Positions 1-9,654 of a DNA stretch of 43,949 nt are shown here, one piece after another. This stretch comes from Puniceicoccales bacterium Verruco_02 (GTDB lineage: Bacteria; Verrucomicrobiota; Verrucomicrobiia; Opitutales; Oceanipulchritudinaceae). The notes under the pieces were generated by a model, which saw only the letters and a list, made by a program, of their open reading frames with translations, was not told the origin of the DNA and ran no database searches. Position 1 is the first letter of the stretch. Every line of letters begins with the position of its first letter. The stretch lies in assembly GCA_001604585.1 (NCBI GenBank), contig LVBW01000069.1, positions 164-44,112 of the forward strand, given 5' to 3'. The position numbers and the translations under genes are program-made.

Positions 1-220
<220 letters not shown>

Positions 221-349
221 TTCTAAAAGCAAATTGCGTCACAAAATCAGACCCTTAATTCACCTCCAGTAAGAGCAATTGGACGAGCATACAAGCCCAT
301 CCAAACTCGAACGCAATGAGGAACAGGATACACGCTGAATAGACTTTCA

Positions 350-391
350 GCTCTTCGTGCAACGCGGCCTTAAACCACTTGCACGAAGAGC
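350..391 (+). other. Inverted repeat in the 23S-5S spacer
   Basis: A perfect 13-base inverted repeat, GCTCTTCGTGCAA at 350-362 and its complement TTGCACGAAGAGC at 379-391, encloses a 16-base loop in the 284-base spacer between 23S and 5S. No tRNA is seen in this spacer. The hairpin has no T-run and lies inside the rRNA transcript, so a processing stem (for example an RNase III site) is more likely than a terminator. That role is inference. Confidence 0.6.
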
Positions 392-504
392 AACAACTTT
401 CCAAAACACACAAAGCAATAGAGCGCAAAGCTCTGGCAAAAGGTGAAAAGGAAACGCAAACGTGACTATGGCCGGTATAACAACCGCTCTATACGCCGGA
501 AAAC

Positions 505-623
505 AACTGGTGGCCATAGGTGAAGGGAAATACCCGTTCCCATACCGAACACGAGCGTCAAGCCTTACACCGCCGATGGTAGTGCCGGCAAGATCCGGCG
601 TGAGAGTAGGTTGCTGCCAGGTT
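505..623 (+). rRNA. rrf: 5S ribosomal RNA
   Basis: The block contains the hallmark 5S elements: CTGGTGGCCATAGGTGAAGGGAAA at the start region, CCCGTTCCCATACCGAACACG near 533-553 and the GATGGTAGTGCCGGCAAGATCCGGCGTGAGAGTAGG region before the closing strand. The two ends (AACTGG and CCAGGTT) pair as the terminal helix with one bulge. Length is about 119 nt, normal for 5S. It follows 23S in the same operon. Confidence 0.95.
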
Positions 624-626
624 TAT

Positions 627-663
627 GTCCCGACTCTTCGGAAACGAAGCGCCGGGACTTTTT
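627..663 (+). terminator. rRNA operon terminator
   Basis: Arms GTCCCGACTCTTCG (627-640) and CGAAGCGCCGGGAC (645-658) form a 14-bp stem with two mismatches around a GAAA tetraloop. Five T residues (659-663) follow. It sits directly after 5S and should end the rRNA transcript. Confidence 0.85.
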
Positions 664-771
664 GCGTACGCACCACTTAATTGTTGCCATCAAGGCACTC
701 TGACAACAAGGCACATAGCTTTGCAGGGAGACCATATGCCATGTCATATGACCGTTTGTATGATTTGCTGC

Positions 772-1389
772 CTACGACCCTTGGACTCCGGCCATGTACA
801 ACAAGCTGTTGAACTGGCTCACGGCCCCGCCATCCTCCTTGCGGAAGTGCATGGTCTGCATCCCCAACCTGCCGGCGACCATAATATTGCGCTCGCGGTC
901 ATCGACGAAAAGGCAGCGTTCCGCCTTGGCCCCTGTTTCCTTCAACATGCGCTCGTAGATGGCTGAATCAGGCTTAAGTATGCCGCAGTCGGCGCTGATT
1001 ACCCACTTCTCTATCCAGCGATCCAGACGGAAACGCCGCCTCAACATCTGGGACCATTCCCTTGTGTCGTTGGACAGGCAGGCTATGCGAATACCCGCTG
1101 ACTGCATGGCGTTGAGCGCAGGAATGAGGCCTGCAGACAACTTGTGCAGGAAGGTGTAATCGCAGTCCAAACCGTCGTGCGCATCCAAGCCGCAGGCGTT
1201 CCAGAAATCGTCCGTATCGCAGTGTCCGAGGCTGCATTTGCGATAGTCGCGCAGAATGTGGTCGTCGGGGGCTTCGCAACCACGCTCGCGCAGAAATGGA
1301 ATGAGCAGTTCCTCCACATCGCGCCCCAAGGAATAGATGACGCCCATCGCGTCGAGTATTACCCATTCGACTTTGCCTGACCCACTCAT
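772..1389 (-). CDS. HAD-superfamily hydrolase (DxxG-type)
   Basis: A 205-residue protein with all four HAD motifs. Motif I is WVILDAMGVIY (nucleophile Asp13), motif II CLSND near residue 100, motif III a Lys in GILKPDSAIYERM, motif IV LFVDDRE. The usual second Asp of DxDxT phosphatases is replaced (D-A-M-G), as in haloacid-dehalogenase-like and YihX-like members, so the chemistry cannot be read from motif I. The start was set at the ATG at 1389, whose product begins just before motif I; a longer reading frame from 1446 adds 19 residues unlike the family. It points toward the rRNA operon and lies downstream of glnD on the same strand, 152 bases apart, so cotranscription is possible but unproven. 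Substrate unknown. Confidence 0.75.
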   Translation of the reverse strand: MSGSGKVEWVILDAMGVIYSLGRDVEELLIPFLRERGCEAPDDHILRDYRKCSLGHCDTDDFWNACGLDAHDGLDCDYTFLHKLSAGLIPALNAMQSAGIRIACLSNDTREWSQMLRRRFRLDRWIEKWVISADCGILKPDSAIYERMLKETGAKAERCLFVDDRERNIMVAGRLGMQTMHFRKEDGGAVSQFNSLLYMAGVQGS

Positions 1390-1541
1390 GCCTTGCGATA
1401 TTGACAGGATACGCGGCTCAGTTCGAGAAGCATTTTCGTGCCCCATCGAACAGCTATTAATTCTAAGGCGTATGACGAAGCCTTACAAGACACGCGCAAC
1501 GGACGGCGTGCAGATCTTGCAACTCCAATCCAGCGGCCTTA

Positions 1542-4352
1542 CTACTGTGCCTTCTTGCGCATGGGATCCTCGCCCTCGGCAAGGTTGCCCTCGCAGACTA
1601 TCTCGGTCAAGGTCTTGCGCAGTTCCAAGAGGTCCGCCTTTTCGGCATAGCGATTGTCAATCTGCTCGATATAGAAGGTGTCCATCGCCACGCCACGCTC
1701 CGTCGATATACGCGCAAAGCTGATGTCGAAGCCGTGGTCGAAAATCGCCTTGGCCACCCGGTAGAGAAGGCCGATGCGATCCTCGCACTGCAATTCGATG
1801 ATCGTATGGTGAAGTGACAATTCGTGATACACGCCCACGTTCGGTACTATTGCTGCACGGCTACGCTCGGCGCTTGTCCGCAGCCATGCGCTGCTCTTCA
1901 TCTTCTGTTCCTGCTCCAGAATGGCGGGCAAGAGGTCCTCATTGCGCAGCAGGGCCTTTTTTAGGCAACGGTCCACAGTTGCCTGGGCACGGGGGTTCTG
2001 CACAACTCCGCCCGTTGAGTCCACGACGTAAAAGGTATCGACCGTTATATGGTCGGCGCGGGTTATCGCCTTGCTGCTGACAATGGAAAGCCCCGCAACG
2101 CTGAAGGCCCCCGCCAGTTTGTAGAACAGTCCGGCCCTGTCCCAAGTGACGATGTTTACAACCGTCAGCGAAAGGTTAAGGTCGTTCTGCCAATGGACGA
2201 TGGGCACGAGGGCGTTGACCGACTCGGCCTCAGAAATATGCCTTAGCAGCTCGTTGACCATCTTAAGGTGCAGGGTCACCTCGTCGGCATTGTTGTATAT
2301 GAAGTAGCGATCCGGAAGCAGGTTGTAATGTGCTTCCAGCTCTTCCTCGGATATTTCAGGCAGGCGTGCCCGTATGACTTCCCTGGGTATCATTTCTTCT
2401 GGCGAGTATGTTACGCGCTTGCCTGCCAGCACGGCCTCTGTGGCCCGGAAGAGCTGCCTGTGGAGCATGTTTTTGTAACTGTTCCAGAGGTCTTCAGAGG
2501 TGCCCTTCGCGTCGCAGTAGGTCAGAACGTACAGGTAACGCAGTGTTTCTTCGTCTTTAATGACCTTGGCAAACAGTTCGGCTGTCTGCGGGTCATCTAC
2601 GTCGTAACGTTGCCAGAAGCGTGCCATGTCGAGATGGTGCTCGATAATGGCGAGAATTTTGCCAGTCAGTTCGGGATTGTAACCTAGGCGCGGCAGGGCT
2701 TCGGCTGCAATCTCTGCCCCGCGCACCGCGTGGCCTTTAATGCCCACGCCCTTGCCTATGTCGTGAAAAATTAGCGCAAGGTAGGGCAGGGTGGGACTGG
2801 AGCAGTCCCTCAGGGCCTTGAGGTAGGGCGCGCAGACCGGGTCCGAGCCGTTGCGAAAGATGTTGTCCAGCTCCTTGATTGTGTTGAGCGTGTGGTAATC
2901 GGCCGTGAAGCGGTGGTAGAACTCGTGCTGCACAAGGCAGTGCATGTTCTTCCACTCCGGCAGGAAGCGGTGCAGCACTCCGCACTCGTTCATCAGGTTG
3001 AGGTATGGGAACACGTTGCCCGGCTCGCTGACAATGGCTAGAAAGGCGCGGCTGGCGCTGGGCGATTCGACGAGCTTGCGGTCAATGAGCTGGCGATTGT
3101 TGCGGATAAGGCGGCGCAGCTCTATGTCGATATTGGCTCCCGTTTGCTGTGCAATGCGGAACACGCGGATGAGGCGCTCCGGGTCTTCGATGAAGACCCG
3201 TTCGCTAACGGGGCGAAGCTCCCCATTGCGCACAACAAAGCCATCGCTAGCCCTTGCAGCGCGGCGCGAGTCGATCGCCTCGCGGAAGCTGACCTTTGTG
3301 CGGCTGTGCTGAAGGAGCAGGAACTGCAAATACGAAGCCACGCGCTGGATGCACTCGCTATGGCGGTAGTAGTCGTGCATGAAGTACTCCACGCGCCGGG
3401 TCTGGTCGCGGTAGCGGTAGCCAAGATACCAAGCCACCTGCACCTGTTTTTCGAGGTCTAGTAGATCCGTTGCCCTCTTGGACTGGAAGTGCAGCTCGTT
3501 GCGCACGCGCAAAAGAAAGTCGTACGCGCTTGTAAATTCCTGAAGCTCCTCCTTGTTCAGGTAGCCAAGTGGCACAAGGTCGTTCACAGAGTCGATGCCA
3601 AGCTTCAGCCGCGCCATCCATATGGCGTTGTGGTAGTCGCGCAGGCCGCCCACACCGTTCTTTATCTCCGGTTCCTGAAGGAACACCGTGTTGCCGTGCT
3701 TGTCGTGGCGGGTGCGCTCGTCCTCGGCCCTGTCCTCGATGTATTTAAGGACGTTCTCCTTCTTGATGAAGCGCGAATAGGCGCTTCCAAAGTGTTTCCA
3801 GAGCTTTTCCGGGCCGTACACCCGGCGGGCCTCCAGCATGGCGTTCTTGCTTTCAACGCTCTGCCGTGCCTCGTCGAGCACCTGCTGCATGTTGCGCGAC
3901 GAATGCCCCACCTTGAAGCCCAAGTCCCAGAGCGGGTACAGCACATGGTCGGTCATCAGCTGCTGCACTGCCTTCACTTTGTCCTCGGGCACCTTGTCGT
4001 CGTAGAAGAACATGATGTCCACGTCGCTGAAGGGGCACATCTCCTCGCGCCCATAGCCGCCAAGGGCCAGCAGGGTCATGTGTTGCATCTGCGCCTCGGA
4101 TAGTTCTCCCCTTGCCGCGGCGCGGATTACGAGACTTTGCAGAAGCACGTCCACGACGACGGATCTTGCCCTTGCCACCTGAAGGCCTCCTTGTCCCTGC
4201 CTGTGCGCACGCTCCAGAAGGGCGTGCTCCTGCTGCATGTAACTCTTGTAAGCAGCAATCTCTGCCCCTTTATCGCAAAGTCCCAGTAGTTCGGCGCGCT
4301 TGCGGACGCGGCGGTACATCGGGTCTTCCAGAGCTGGGAGGGGGCTGTGCAT
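1542..4352 (-). CDS. glnD: Bifunctional PII uridylyltransferase / uridylyl-removing enzyme
   Basis: GlnD senses glutamine and adds or removes UMP on PII proteins, controlling nitrogen assimilation. The 936-residue product has the full family order: nucleotidyltransferase motif GGYGREEMCPFSDVDI at 98-113 (catalytic Asp110 and Asp112), the PII-UTase linker containing GGLRD, an HD domain (ALIFHDIGKG, then IIEHH) and two C-terminal ACT domains (DRAGLFYKLAGAF and DRIGLLYRVAKAI). Both activities therefore look intact. The ATG at 4352 has a GGAAAG ribosome site seven bases upstream; a TTG at 4496 would add 48 residues, giving an over-long protein that touches the divergent hom start. No PII gene (glnB) or glutamine synthetase lies in the window. 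Divergent to hom over a 143-base gap that must hold both promoters. Confidence 0.95.
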   Translation of the reverse strand: MHSPLPALEDPMYRRVRKRAELLGLCDKGAEIAAYKSYMQQEHALLERAHRQGQGGLQVARARSVVVDVLLQSLVIRAAARGELSEAQMQHMTLLALGGYGREEMCPFSDVDIMFFYDDKVPEDKVKAVQQLMTDHVLYPLWDLGFKVGHSSRNMQQVLDEARQSVESKNAMLEARRVYGPEKLWKHFGSAYSRFIKKENVLKYIEDRAEDERTRHDKHGNTVFLQEPEIKNGVGGLRDYHNAIWMARLKLGIDSVNDLVPLGYLNKEELQEFTSAYDFLLRVRNELHFQSKRATDLLDLEKQVQVAWYLGYRYRDQTRRVEYFMHDYYRHSECIQRVASYLQFLLLQHSRTKVSFREAIDSRRAARASDGFVVRNGELRPVSERVFIEDPERLIRVFRIAQQTGANIDIELRRLIRNNRQLIDRKLVESPSASRAFLAIVSEPGNVFPYLNLMNECGVLHRFLPEWKNMHCLVQHEFYHRFTADYHTLNTIKELDNIFRNGSDPVCAPYLKALRDCSSPTLPYLALIFHDIGKGVGIKGHAVRGAEIAAEALPRLGYNPELTGKILAIIEHHLDMARFWQRYDVDDPQTAELFAKVIKDEETLRYLYVLTYCDAKGTSEDLWNSYKNMLHRQLFRATEAVLAGKRVTYSPEEMIPREVIRARLPEISEEELEAHYNLLPDRYFIYNNADEVTLHLKMVNELLRHISEAESVNALVPIVHWQNDLNLSLTVVNIVTWDRAGLFYKLAGAFSVAGLSIVSSKAITRADHITVDTFYVVDSTGGVVQNPRAQATVDRCLKKALLRNEDLLPAILEQEQKMKSSAWLRTSAERSRAAIVPNVGVYHELSLHHTIIELQCEDRIGLLYRVAKAIFDHGFDISFARISTERGVAMDTFYIEQIDNRYAEKADLLELRKTLTEIVCEGNLAEGEDPMRKKAQ

Positions 4353-4495
4353 GGGTTTCTTTCCATCGAGAGACTTGGGCAATAGCGGTATTTCTTCCAG
4401 ACAAAACTGCAATCCTCGCTCCGCTACCAGCCCTGTATTGGCTCGCGTTTGCGGGTGCGCTTCTGTATCAACACTGGCTTTCCCTTTCGACGACA

Positions 4496-5788
4496 ATGAA
4501 AGACTGCATCAAAGTGGGCCTCATCGGCCTGGGTACGGTAGGCGGGGGCGTCGCCCGCGTCCTGCTGGAGAATGAAAAGAACCTCTGCGCACGCGCCGGG
4601 GTCCCGATCCGCCTTGTGAAGATTACCACTTTGGTGATGAAGAACCCTCTGCCCTTCCCGCTGGCCGAGGGGGTGCTGACAAGCGATGTGGCCGACATTC
4701 TCGATAACCCGGAAATTGACGTCGTAGTGGAGTGCATAGGCGGGGTCGGCGCCGCGCTGGACTTTGCTCGCCGCGCGCTCTCCTCGGGCAAGCATTTTGT
4801 AACGCCCAACAAGGAGCTTATAGCCAAGTACGGGCCGGAACTGCTCGCCATAGCAAAGGCAAAGGGTGTCAACCTCTGTTACGAGGCCAGTGTCGCAGGC
4901 GGCATCCCTATAATCCACGGGCTGAAGAACAACCTTGCAGCCGACAACGTGCGCAAGATCTTCGGCATTCTTAACGGCACGACCAACTACATCTTGGACA
5001 AGATGAGCCGCGAAGGCTCGGACTTTGCCCCAGCCCTCGAACAGGCGCAGAAGCTGGGCTATGCCGAGGCTAACCCCACAAGCGACGTGGACGGTTACGA
5101 CGCTGCCTACAAGCTGTCCATCCTCGCAGGCATAGCCTTCAACAGCGCCTTCCGCTTCGAGGACATACACTTCGAGGGCATACGCTCTGTAAGCGCCACG
5201 GACATAGCCTTTGCCCGCCGCCTCGGCTATACCATCAAGCTCATCGCCACCGGCGTTGACCGGGGCGAGGGCGGGGTGGAGCTACGCGTGCACCCGACGA
5301 TGATCCCCGTGGCGCACCCACTGGCCAACGTTGCAGGTGCTTTCAATGCCGTGTTTGTCGAGGGCGACTACATCGGGCAGGCCATGTTCTACGGCCCCGG
5401 CGCAGGCTCTCTGCCCACAGCCAGTGCCGTTGCGGGCGACGTGGTGGACATCGCCATGAACCACGAAGTGCCGCACTCGCACCCCTCCATGACGACCAAC
5501 TTCGGCCCCCGCAAGGTGGTGCCGATGGCTGAAGTGCAGTGCGAGTACTACCTGCGCCTGTCCGTGAAGGACCAGCCGGGCGTATTGGCGAAAATTGCCA
5601 CGATATGCGGCGACCTTGGCGTGTCGCTCAAGAACGTGGAGCAGCCCGAGGCCGAGGGAGGCGAGGCGGAACTCATCCTCATAACCCATGCCGTTCGCGA
5701 AGGCTCGATGCAGGAAGCCATCACCCGCATGAACGCCCTGCCCGTCGTAATCAAGGTGGAGAGCCTGATACGTGTAGGGCTTGCATAA
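4496..5788 (+). CDS. hom: Homoserine dehydrogenase
   Basis: Reduces aspartate semialdehyde to homoserine with NAD(P)H in the threonine/methionine branch of the aspartate pathway. The 430-residue product is the normal length. The Rossmann loop GLGTVGGG lies at 11-18, Lys106 in VTPNKELIA and Lys206 in DGYDAAYK are the two expected active-site lysines, NGTTNYI is at 160-166, and a C-terminal ACT domain (KDQPGVLAKIATICGDLG) gives likely feedback control by threonine. The ATG at 4496 was chosen because it starts five residues before the first strand; the reading frame is open far upstream but that part reads as antisense to glnD. lysC follows 74 bases later on the same strand and metX lies 11 kb away, so the window carries several steps of the same pathway. 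Confidence 0.96.
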   Translation: MKDCIKVGLIGLGTVGGGVARVLLENEKNLCARAGVPIRLVKITTLVMKNPLPFPLAEGVLTSDVADILDNPEIDVVVECIGGVGAALDFARRALSSGKHFVTPNKELIAKYGPELLAIAKAKGVNLCYEASVAGGIPIIHGLKNNLAADNVRKIFGILNGTTNYILDKMSREGSDFAPALEQAQKLGYAEANPTSDVDGYDAAYKLSILAGIAFNSAFRFEDIHFEGIRSVSATDIAFARRLGYTIKLIATGVDRGEGGVELRVHPTMIPVAHPLANVAGAFNAVFVEGDYIGQAMFYGPGAGSLPTASAVAGDVVDIAMNHEVPHSHPSMTTNFGPRKVVPMAEVQCEYYLRLSVKDQPGVLAKIATICGDLGVSLKNVEQPEAEGGEAELILITHAVREGSMQEAITRMNALPVVIKVESLIRVGLA

Positions 5789-5862
5789 GCGGGGCAAGTT
5801 CCTCTATTAGTTGAACGAATGCACCCATGCCTGCATCAGGCTGGGGCCAACTCTTTACGCAC

Positions 5863-7068
5863 ATGATCATCGTTCAAAAATACGGCGGCACATCGGTTGC
5901 GGACCTTGACCGGATTCGCAACGTGGCCTCGCGCATCAAGGCCACGCGCGATGCTGGCAACAAGGTGGTGGTGGTGGTGTCTGCCCGCGCAGGCGTGACC
6001 AACCGCCTCCTCGCGGATGCAAAGACGCTGGACCCGCATCCCGACAGTCGCGAGCTGGACATGCTGGCGAGCGTTGGCGAGCAGGAGACAATAGCCCTCA
6101 CCGCCATCGCCCTGCACTCCTTGGGCGTGCCCGCGGTGTCGCGCACGGGCGCTCAGGTGGGCATACACACCGACAGCGAGTTCACCAAGGCCCGCATTGT
6201 CGATATCACCGGTGGCGACCTGAACAAGCAGCTCGACGAGGGCAAGGTGGTGATCGTGGCGGGCTTTCAGGGCGTTACCGAGGATGGCCACGTAACAACG
6301 CTTGGCCGCGGCGGCTCGGACCTTTCCGCCATCGCCATTGCCAAGGCGGTGAACGCCGACCTTTGCCAGATATACACCGATGTCGATGGCGTTTACACCG
6401 CAGACCCGCGTCAGGTGCCCGGAGCGCGCAAGCTCAACGAGATTTCCTACGACGAGATGCTTGAGCTGGCCAGCCTCGGGTCAAAGGTGATGCAGGCCCG
6501 CAGCGTGGAATTCGCCAAAAAGCATGGCGTGGTTTTCGAGGTTCGCAACAGCATGAACAACAACCCCGGTACTATTGTGAAAGAAGAAGTGGCTTCCATG
6601 GAGGATGTGGTGGTTCGCGGCGTGGCTGCGGACAAGAATCAGACCAAGGTGGTCATCCTTGGCCTGCACGACCAGCCGGGCACGGCTGCGCGTCTTTTCA
6701 CGGCGCTCGCCAAGGCGAACGTCAATGTGGACATGATCGTGCAGAACGTGGGCCGCGACGGCGTGGCCAACGTCACCTTCACAGTCCCGAGCGACGACGC
6801 CTACAAGGCCGAAAAGGCCGTCGAGAAGATAAGCGCCGAGCTTGGCCCAAGGGTCAAGTTCATGACCGACCGCGTGGCCAAGGTGTCGGTGGTGGGCATC
6901 GGTATGCGCAGCCACTCGGGCGTTGCCGCAGACCTTTTCACGGCCTTTGCCGAGGCTGGCATAAACATCCAGCTAATCAGCACTTCGGAGATCAAGATTT
7001 CCGTGGCAGTGGAGGTTGACAAGGCCGACGACGCCGTGCGCGTGGCCCATGCCGCCTTCGCCCTGTAG
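5863..7068 (+). CDS. lysC: Aspartate kinase
   Basis: Phosphorylates aspartate, the first committed step to lysine, threonine and methionine. The 401-residue product begins with the kinase signature KYGGTSV (6-12), carries GRGGSDLSAIAIAKA and YTDVDGVYTADPR in the amino-acid-kinase domain, and ends with two ACT domains (DQPGTAARLFTALAKANVNVD and GMRSHSGVAADLFTAFAEAGIN). This is the monofunctional, allosteric class; the exact inhibitor (lysine, threonine or both) cannot be told. The ATG at 5863 gives the canonical MIIVQKYGG start. It follows hom by 74 bases and ends before a good terminator, so hom-lysC is probably one transcription unit. Confidence 0.96.
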   Translation: MIIVQKYGGTSVADLDRIRNVASRIKATRDAGNKVVVVVSARAGVTNRLLADAKTLDPHPDSRELDMLASVGEQETIALTAIALHSLGVPAVSRTGAQVGIHTDSEFTKARIVDITGGDLNKQLDEGKVVIVAGFQGVTEDGHVTTLGRGGSDLSAIAIAKAVNADLCQIYTDVDGVYTADPRQVPGARKLNEISYDEMLELASLGSKVMQARSVEFAKKHGVVFEVRNSMNNNPGTIVKEEVASMEDVVVRGVAADKNQTKVVILGLHDQPGTAARLFTALAKANVNVDMIVQNVGRDGVANVTFTVPSDDAYKAEKAVEKISAELGPRVKFMTDRVAKVSVVGIGMRSHSGVAADLFTAFAEAGINIQLISTSEIKISVAVEVDKADDAVRVAHAAFAL

Positions 7069-7102
7069 AATAGCCTCACGAGGCGTTCCTCGGGCAATCA
7101 GA

Positions 7103-7136
7103 AAGGCTCGTCACCGTGGATGGTGGCGGGCCTTTT
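7103..7136 (+). terminator. Terminator after hom-lysC
   Basis: Arms AAGGCTCGTCACC (7103-7115) and GGTGGCGGGCCTT (7122-7134) form a continuous 13-bp stem with two G-U pairs around a six-base loop, followed by a short T-run (7133-7136). It lies 34 bases after the lysC stop. Confidence 0.75.
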
Positions 7137-7303
7137 GCTTGTGAAGTAAGCAGAGGTATGTTGGCACCATCGAAAGTTACACTCTGCGGGAGTGGGCGTC
7201 ATGCAACCTTGCGAATGCCTACTGTATGGTACATACAATGGGTGCTCTTAATCAATCCTGCTATTCGCAGGCTTGGCCACCCTCTGCAAGGCCATTCTGA
7301 ATT

Positions 7304-8818
7304 ATGAACCTTGTCGATATGTCTCGTCCGTCGCTTCCTATCAGGGAACGCATCGTCATCGGCCTCGCCGTGCTCTGCCTTGTCTGGGCCACCTGGTCGA
7401 TGGGCGGAGTCCTTGTCTGGGCCAGAATGACTACTCTGGCGCTGGCATCGGCCTGTCTATTGACCGCAGTGTTTCCCTTCGGGCAGCGCCGCTGGGGGCC
7501 GCTAAAGACCCTGTTAAGCTTCATTCCGTTCTGGCTGGGGCTGTTCGTAGTTCTCTACATGCTCCTGCAATGGGTAAACGCGGCATGGGTTTTTGAGCGC
7601 AACGCCGAGGGGCGCGCCGTGGCCATGCGCACCGAGTATATGCGCTCTTTGCCAAGCGGAGTCCGCGCTCTGCCTGGCATGATTGACCCGCTTGTAATGT
7701 GCTCTGTCATTGCTCCGGCATGGATGCTCATGTGTGCCGTATGGGCGGGGCTACGCAGGCCAAGGTCCATGCGCATCATTATGTGGGCGATGGTCGTCAA
7801 CGGGGCGCTCTTTGCCGTGGTTGGCATGTTGCAGTCCATATTGAAGGCCAATTACATCATGTGGATCTTTGACCCCAAGACCGGCACCCGTGCCTTTTGG
7901 GGGACCATGCTCAACGCCAACCATTCCGCGGCATTCATGAACCTTGCGCTCGTTGCCGCGCTGGCCCTCTTTTTCCACTACACTGGCAGGCACTCCCGCT
8001 CCAGAGAGCTTAGTCAAGGCGGTGTGTATCTCATGCTTATACCCTTTTCCGCGATTATTGTGGCAGGTATTGTTCAGGCCATGTCGCGCGCAGGCATATT
8101 GGTGACCGCGCTGATGGCCTTGGTCGTCATCTGCATTGCCCTTGCAAGGGCGGCCCGTATGCTGCTCGAAAGAGGGCAGAGGTCCATGATCGTGGCCGTA
8201 TCGGTAGTGTGCCTCGTGTTCCTTGGCGGTGCAGTGGCGCTCGTAAGAAGCTCTGTGGATATTCAGCTTTTGGAGAGCGAGCTTCGCAGCATGATTTCTG
8301 TGGCAGAGTCTCCCGAAGAGGACCTACGCTTCCATATCAACAAGGCCAGCATCGAACTGTGGCAGCGCAAGCGCGATTTTGGCTGGGGAGCCGGGTGTTA
8401 CCGCTACTTCATAGGCAATGTGCAGAAGAAATACCCGCCCCTAGTGCGCTTCAAAGGCAGGTATGAGATAGCCTACGCACACAACGATTACGTTAACTAC
8501 CTCTGCGACATTGGCCTTGTCGGGGCAATTCCCCTGGGTATATGCGTGTTCGGGCCTTCGCTGTATGTGCTTATCTTCCGTCGCCGCGGGCTTGACGGCA
8601 TGGCGCTGATGGGGATTGCGGGTATGGGCGTTGTTATGCTGCACGCATTTGTGGAGTTTTTCATGCAGCATCCTCTGGTGCTTGCGCAGTATTTCCTGCT
8701 TCTAGGCTGCATATGCCGCAGTGCGTCGAGGCGGCACTACATGGAGATCAAGGCGGAACAGGACGAGGCCCGTGCGATACCTCTCCACGAATGGCGGGGC
8801 GGCCAGCCCTTTGCATGA
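7304..8818 (+). CDS. O-antigen ligase-like polytopic membrane protein
   Basis: A 504-residue protein with roughly ten or more hydrophobic segments and one long hydrophilic loop near residues 310-400. The loop ends with GWGAGCYRYF and AHNDYVNYLCDIGLVG, the pattern of the Wzy_C / O-antigen ligase (WaaL-like) superfamily. These enzymes transfer or polymerise lipid-linked glycans at the outer face of the inner membrane. Whether this one is a WaaL ligase, a Wzy polymerase or an exopolysaccharide-associated homologue cannot be decided, because no glycan cluster surrounds it. Start ATG at 7304; ATG at 7319 is an alternative. It follows the lysC terminator by 167 bases, so it should have its own promoter; I see no convincing -35/-10 pair there. 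Confidence 0.82.
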   Translation: MNLVDMSRPSLPIRERIVIGLAVLCLVWATWSMGGVLVWARMTTLALASACLLTAVFPFGQRRWGPLKTLLSFIPFWLGLFVVLYMLLQWVNAAWVFERNAEGRAVAMRTEYMRSLPSGVRALPGMIDPLVMCSVIAPAWMLMCAVWAGLRRPRSMRIIMWAMVVNGALFAVVGMLQSILKANYIMWIFDPKTGTRAFWGTMLNANHSAAFMNLALVAALALFFHYTGRHSRSRELSQGGVYLMLIPFSAIIVAGIVQAMSRAGILVTALMALVVICIALARAARMLLERGQRSMIVAVSVVCLVFLGGAVALVRSSVDIQLLESELRSMISVAESPEEDLRFHINKASIELWQRKRDFGWGAGCYRYFIGNVQKKYPPLVRFKGRYEIAYAHNDYVNYLCDIGLVGAIPLGICVFGPSLYVLIFRRRGLDGMALMGIAGMGVVMLHAFVEFFMQHPLVLAQYFLLLGCICRSASRRHYMEIKAEQDEARAIPLHEWRGGQPFA

Positions 8819-8911
8819 AGCTCTCCGCGCGTGTCGCCAGCGAGAGGCTTTCCACACCACACCTTGAGACTCGCAATAGGCGGCACGCTCTGGCAACAAT
8901 CGCGCTAAGCT

Positions 8912-9652
8912 ATGCAGGAAAATGAAGATAAGGCCAGCGTCCATGTGAACACCGTCTCCGGCTGGAGGGTGTTTGTCCTCTGGCTACTGTCGCTACTTGC
9001 GCGTGCGCTGTTCGTCACGCTGCGTTTTCGCATAAGCGATGCCGATCGCGAGCTACTCCACGCCACCCCGGCCGGGAACGTCTGCGCCATATGGCACAAC
9101 CGCATCCTGATGTCGCCCGCCATGTTGCGCAGTCTCAGGAACGGGTGGCCTATGTTTGCGATGATTAGCGCAAGCAAGGACGGGGCGATAATTACCCGCA
9201 TAATGGCCATGCTTGGCATACAGGCGTGCAGAGGCTCGTCCAGTAAGAGAGCTTCGGCAGCTCTGCGCGAACTGCTGCGCATACTTCGCAGCGGGGCCGA
9301 TGTGGCCATAACCCCGGACGGCCCAAGAGGTCCCGTTTACAGCTTTCACGACGGAGCGGCCACTCTGGCGCTCATGTCCGGCGCTCCGGTTCTTGTAGTA
9401 TGTCCCAACCCGCGCCGTGCCCTGCGCTTTGACTCTTGGGACGGTCTGTACCTGCCGGGGTTATTTTCCATTGTGGACGTGCGCGTCAGGCTCATTGCCC
9501 ATGAAGATTTGCCAAGGGAGCGCGAGCAATGCAGCGCCTTTCTGCGGGACGCGATGTTGGAGCTTACATGCGACCTGCCGGACCCTCCGCGGCTTGCCGC
9601 TCAGAAGGGCAGGGCGCAGCAGGATTCGCAGGGAGAACTTTCGCATTCGTGA
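8912..9652 (+). CDS. DUF374 lysophospholipid acyltransferase family protein
   Basis: A 246-residue protein with one N-terminal membrane segment (about 18-37) and the DUF374/LPLAT signature: IWHNR at 60-64 (the usual His-x4-Asp box appears here in its DUF374 variant), SASKDG at 86-91, RGSSSKRAS at 107-115 and TPDGPRGP at 134-141. Members acylate lipid acceptors in the envelope, and some relate to lipid A or lipoprotein acylation, but substrates are largely unassigned. It is 93 bases downstream of the O-antigen-ligase-like gene, which fits an envelope-lipid role, and two bases upstream of coaB. Function beyond acyl transfer is inference. Confidence 0.85.
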   Translation: MQENEDKASVHVNTVSGWRVFVLWLLSLLARALFVTLRFRISDADRELLHATPAGNVCAIWHNRILMSPAMLRSLRNGWPMFAMISASKDGAIITRIMAMLGIQACRGSSSKRASAALRELLRILRSGADVAITPDGPRGPVYSFHDGAATLALMSGAPVLVVCPNPRRALRFDSWDGLYLPGLFSIVDVRVRLIAHEDLPREREQCSAFLRDAMLELTCDLPDPPRLAAQKGRAQQDSQGELSHS

Positions 9653-9654
9653 AC

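Noticed and set aside
221-504. Possible tRNA in the 23S-5S spacer
   Set aside because: I looked for a T-arm (GGTTCAAATC-type) and matched acceptor arms and found none.
3489-4103. 204-codon plus-strand frame inside glnD
   Set aside because: It mirrors the nucleotidyltransferase and linker regions of GlnD; no independent start signal or family.
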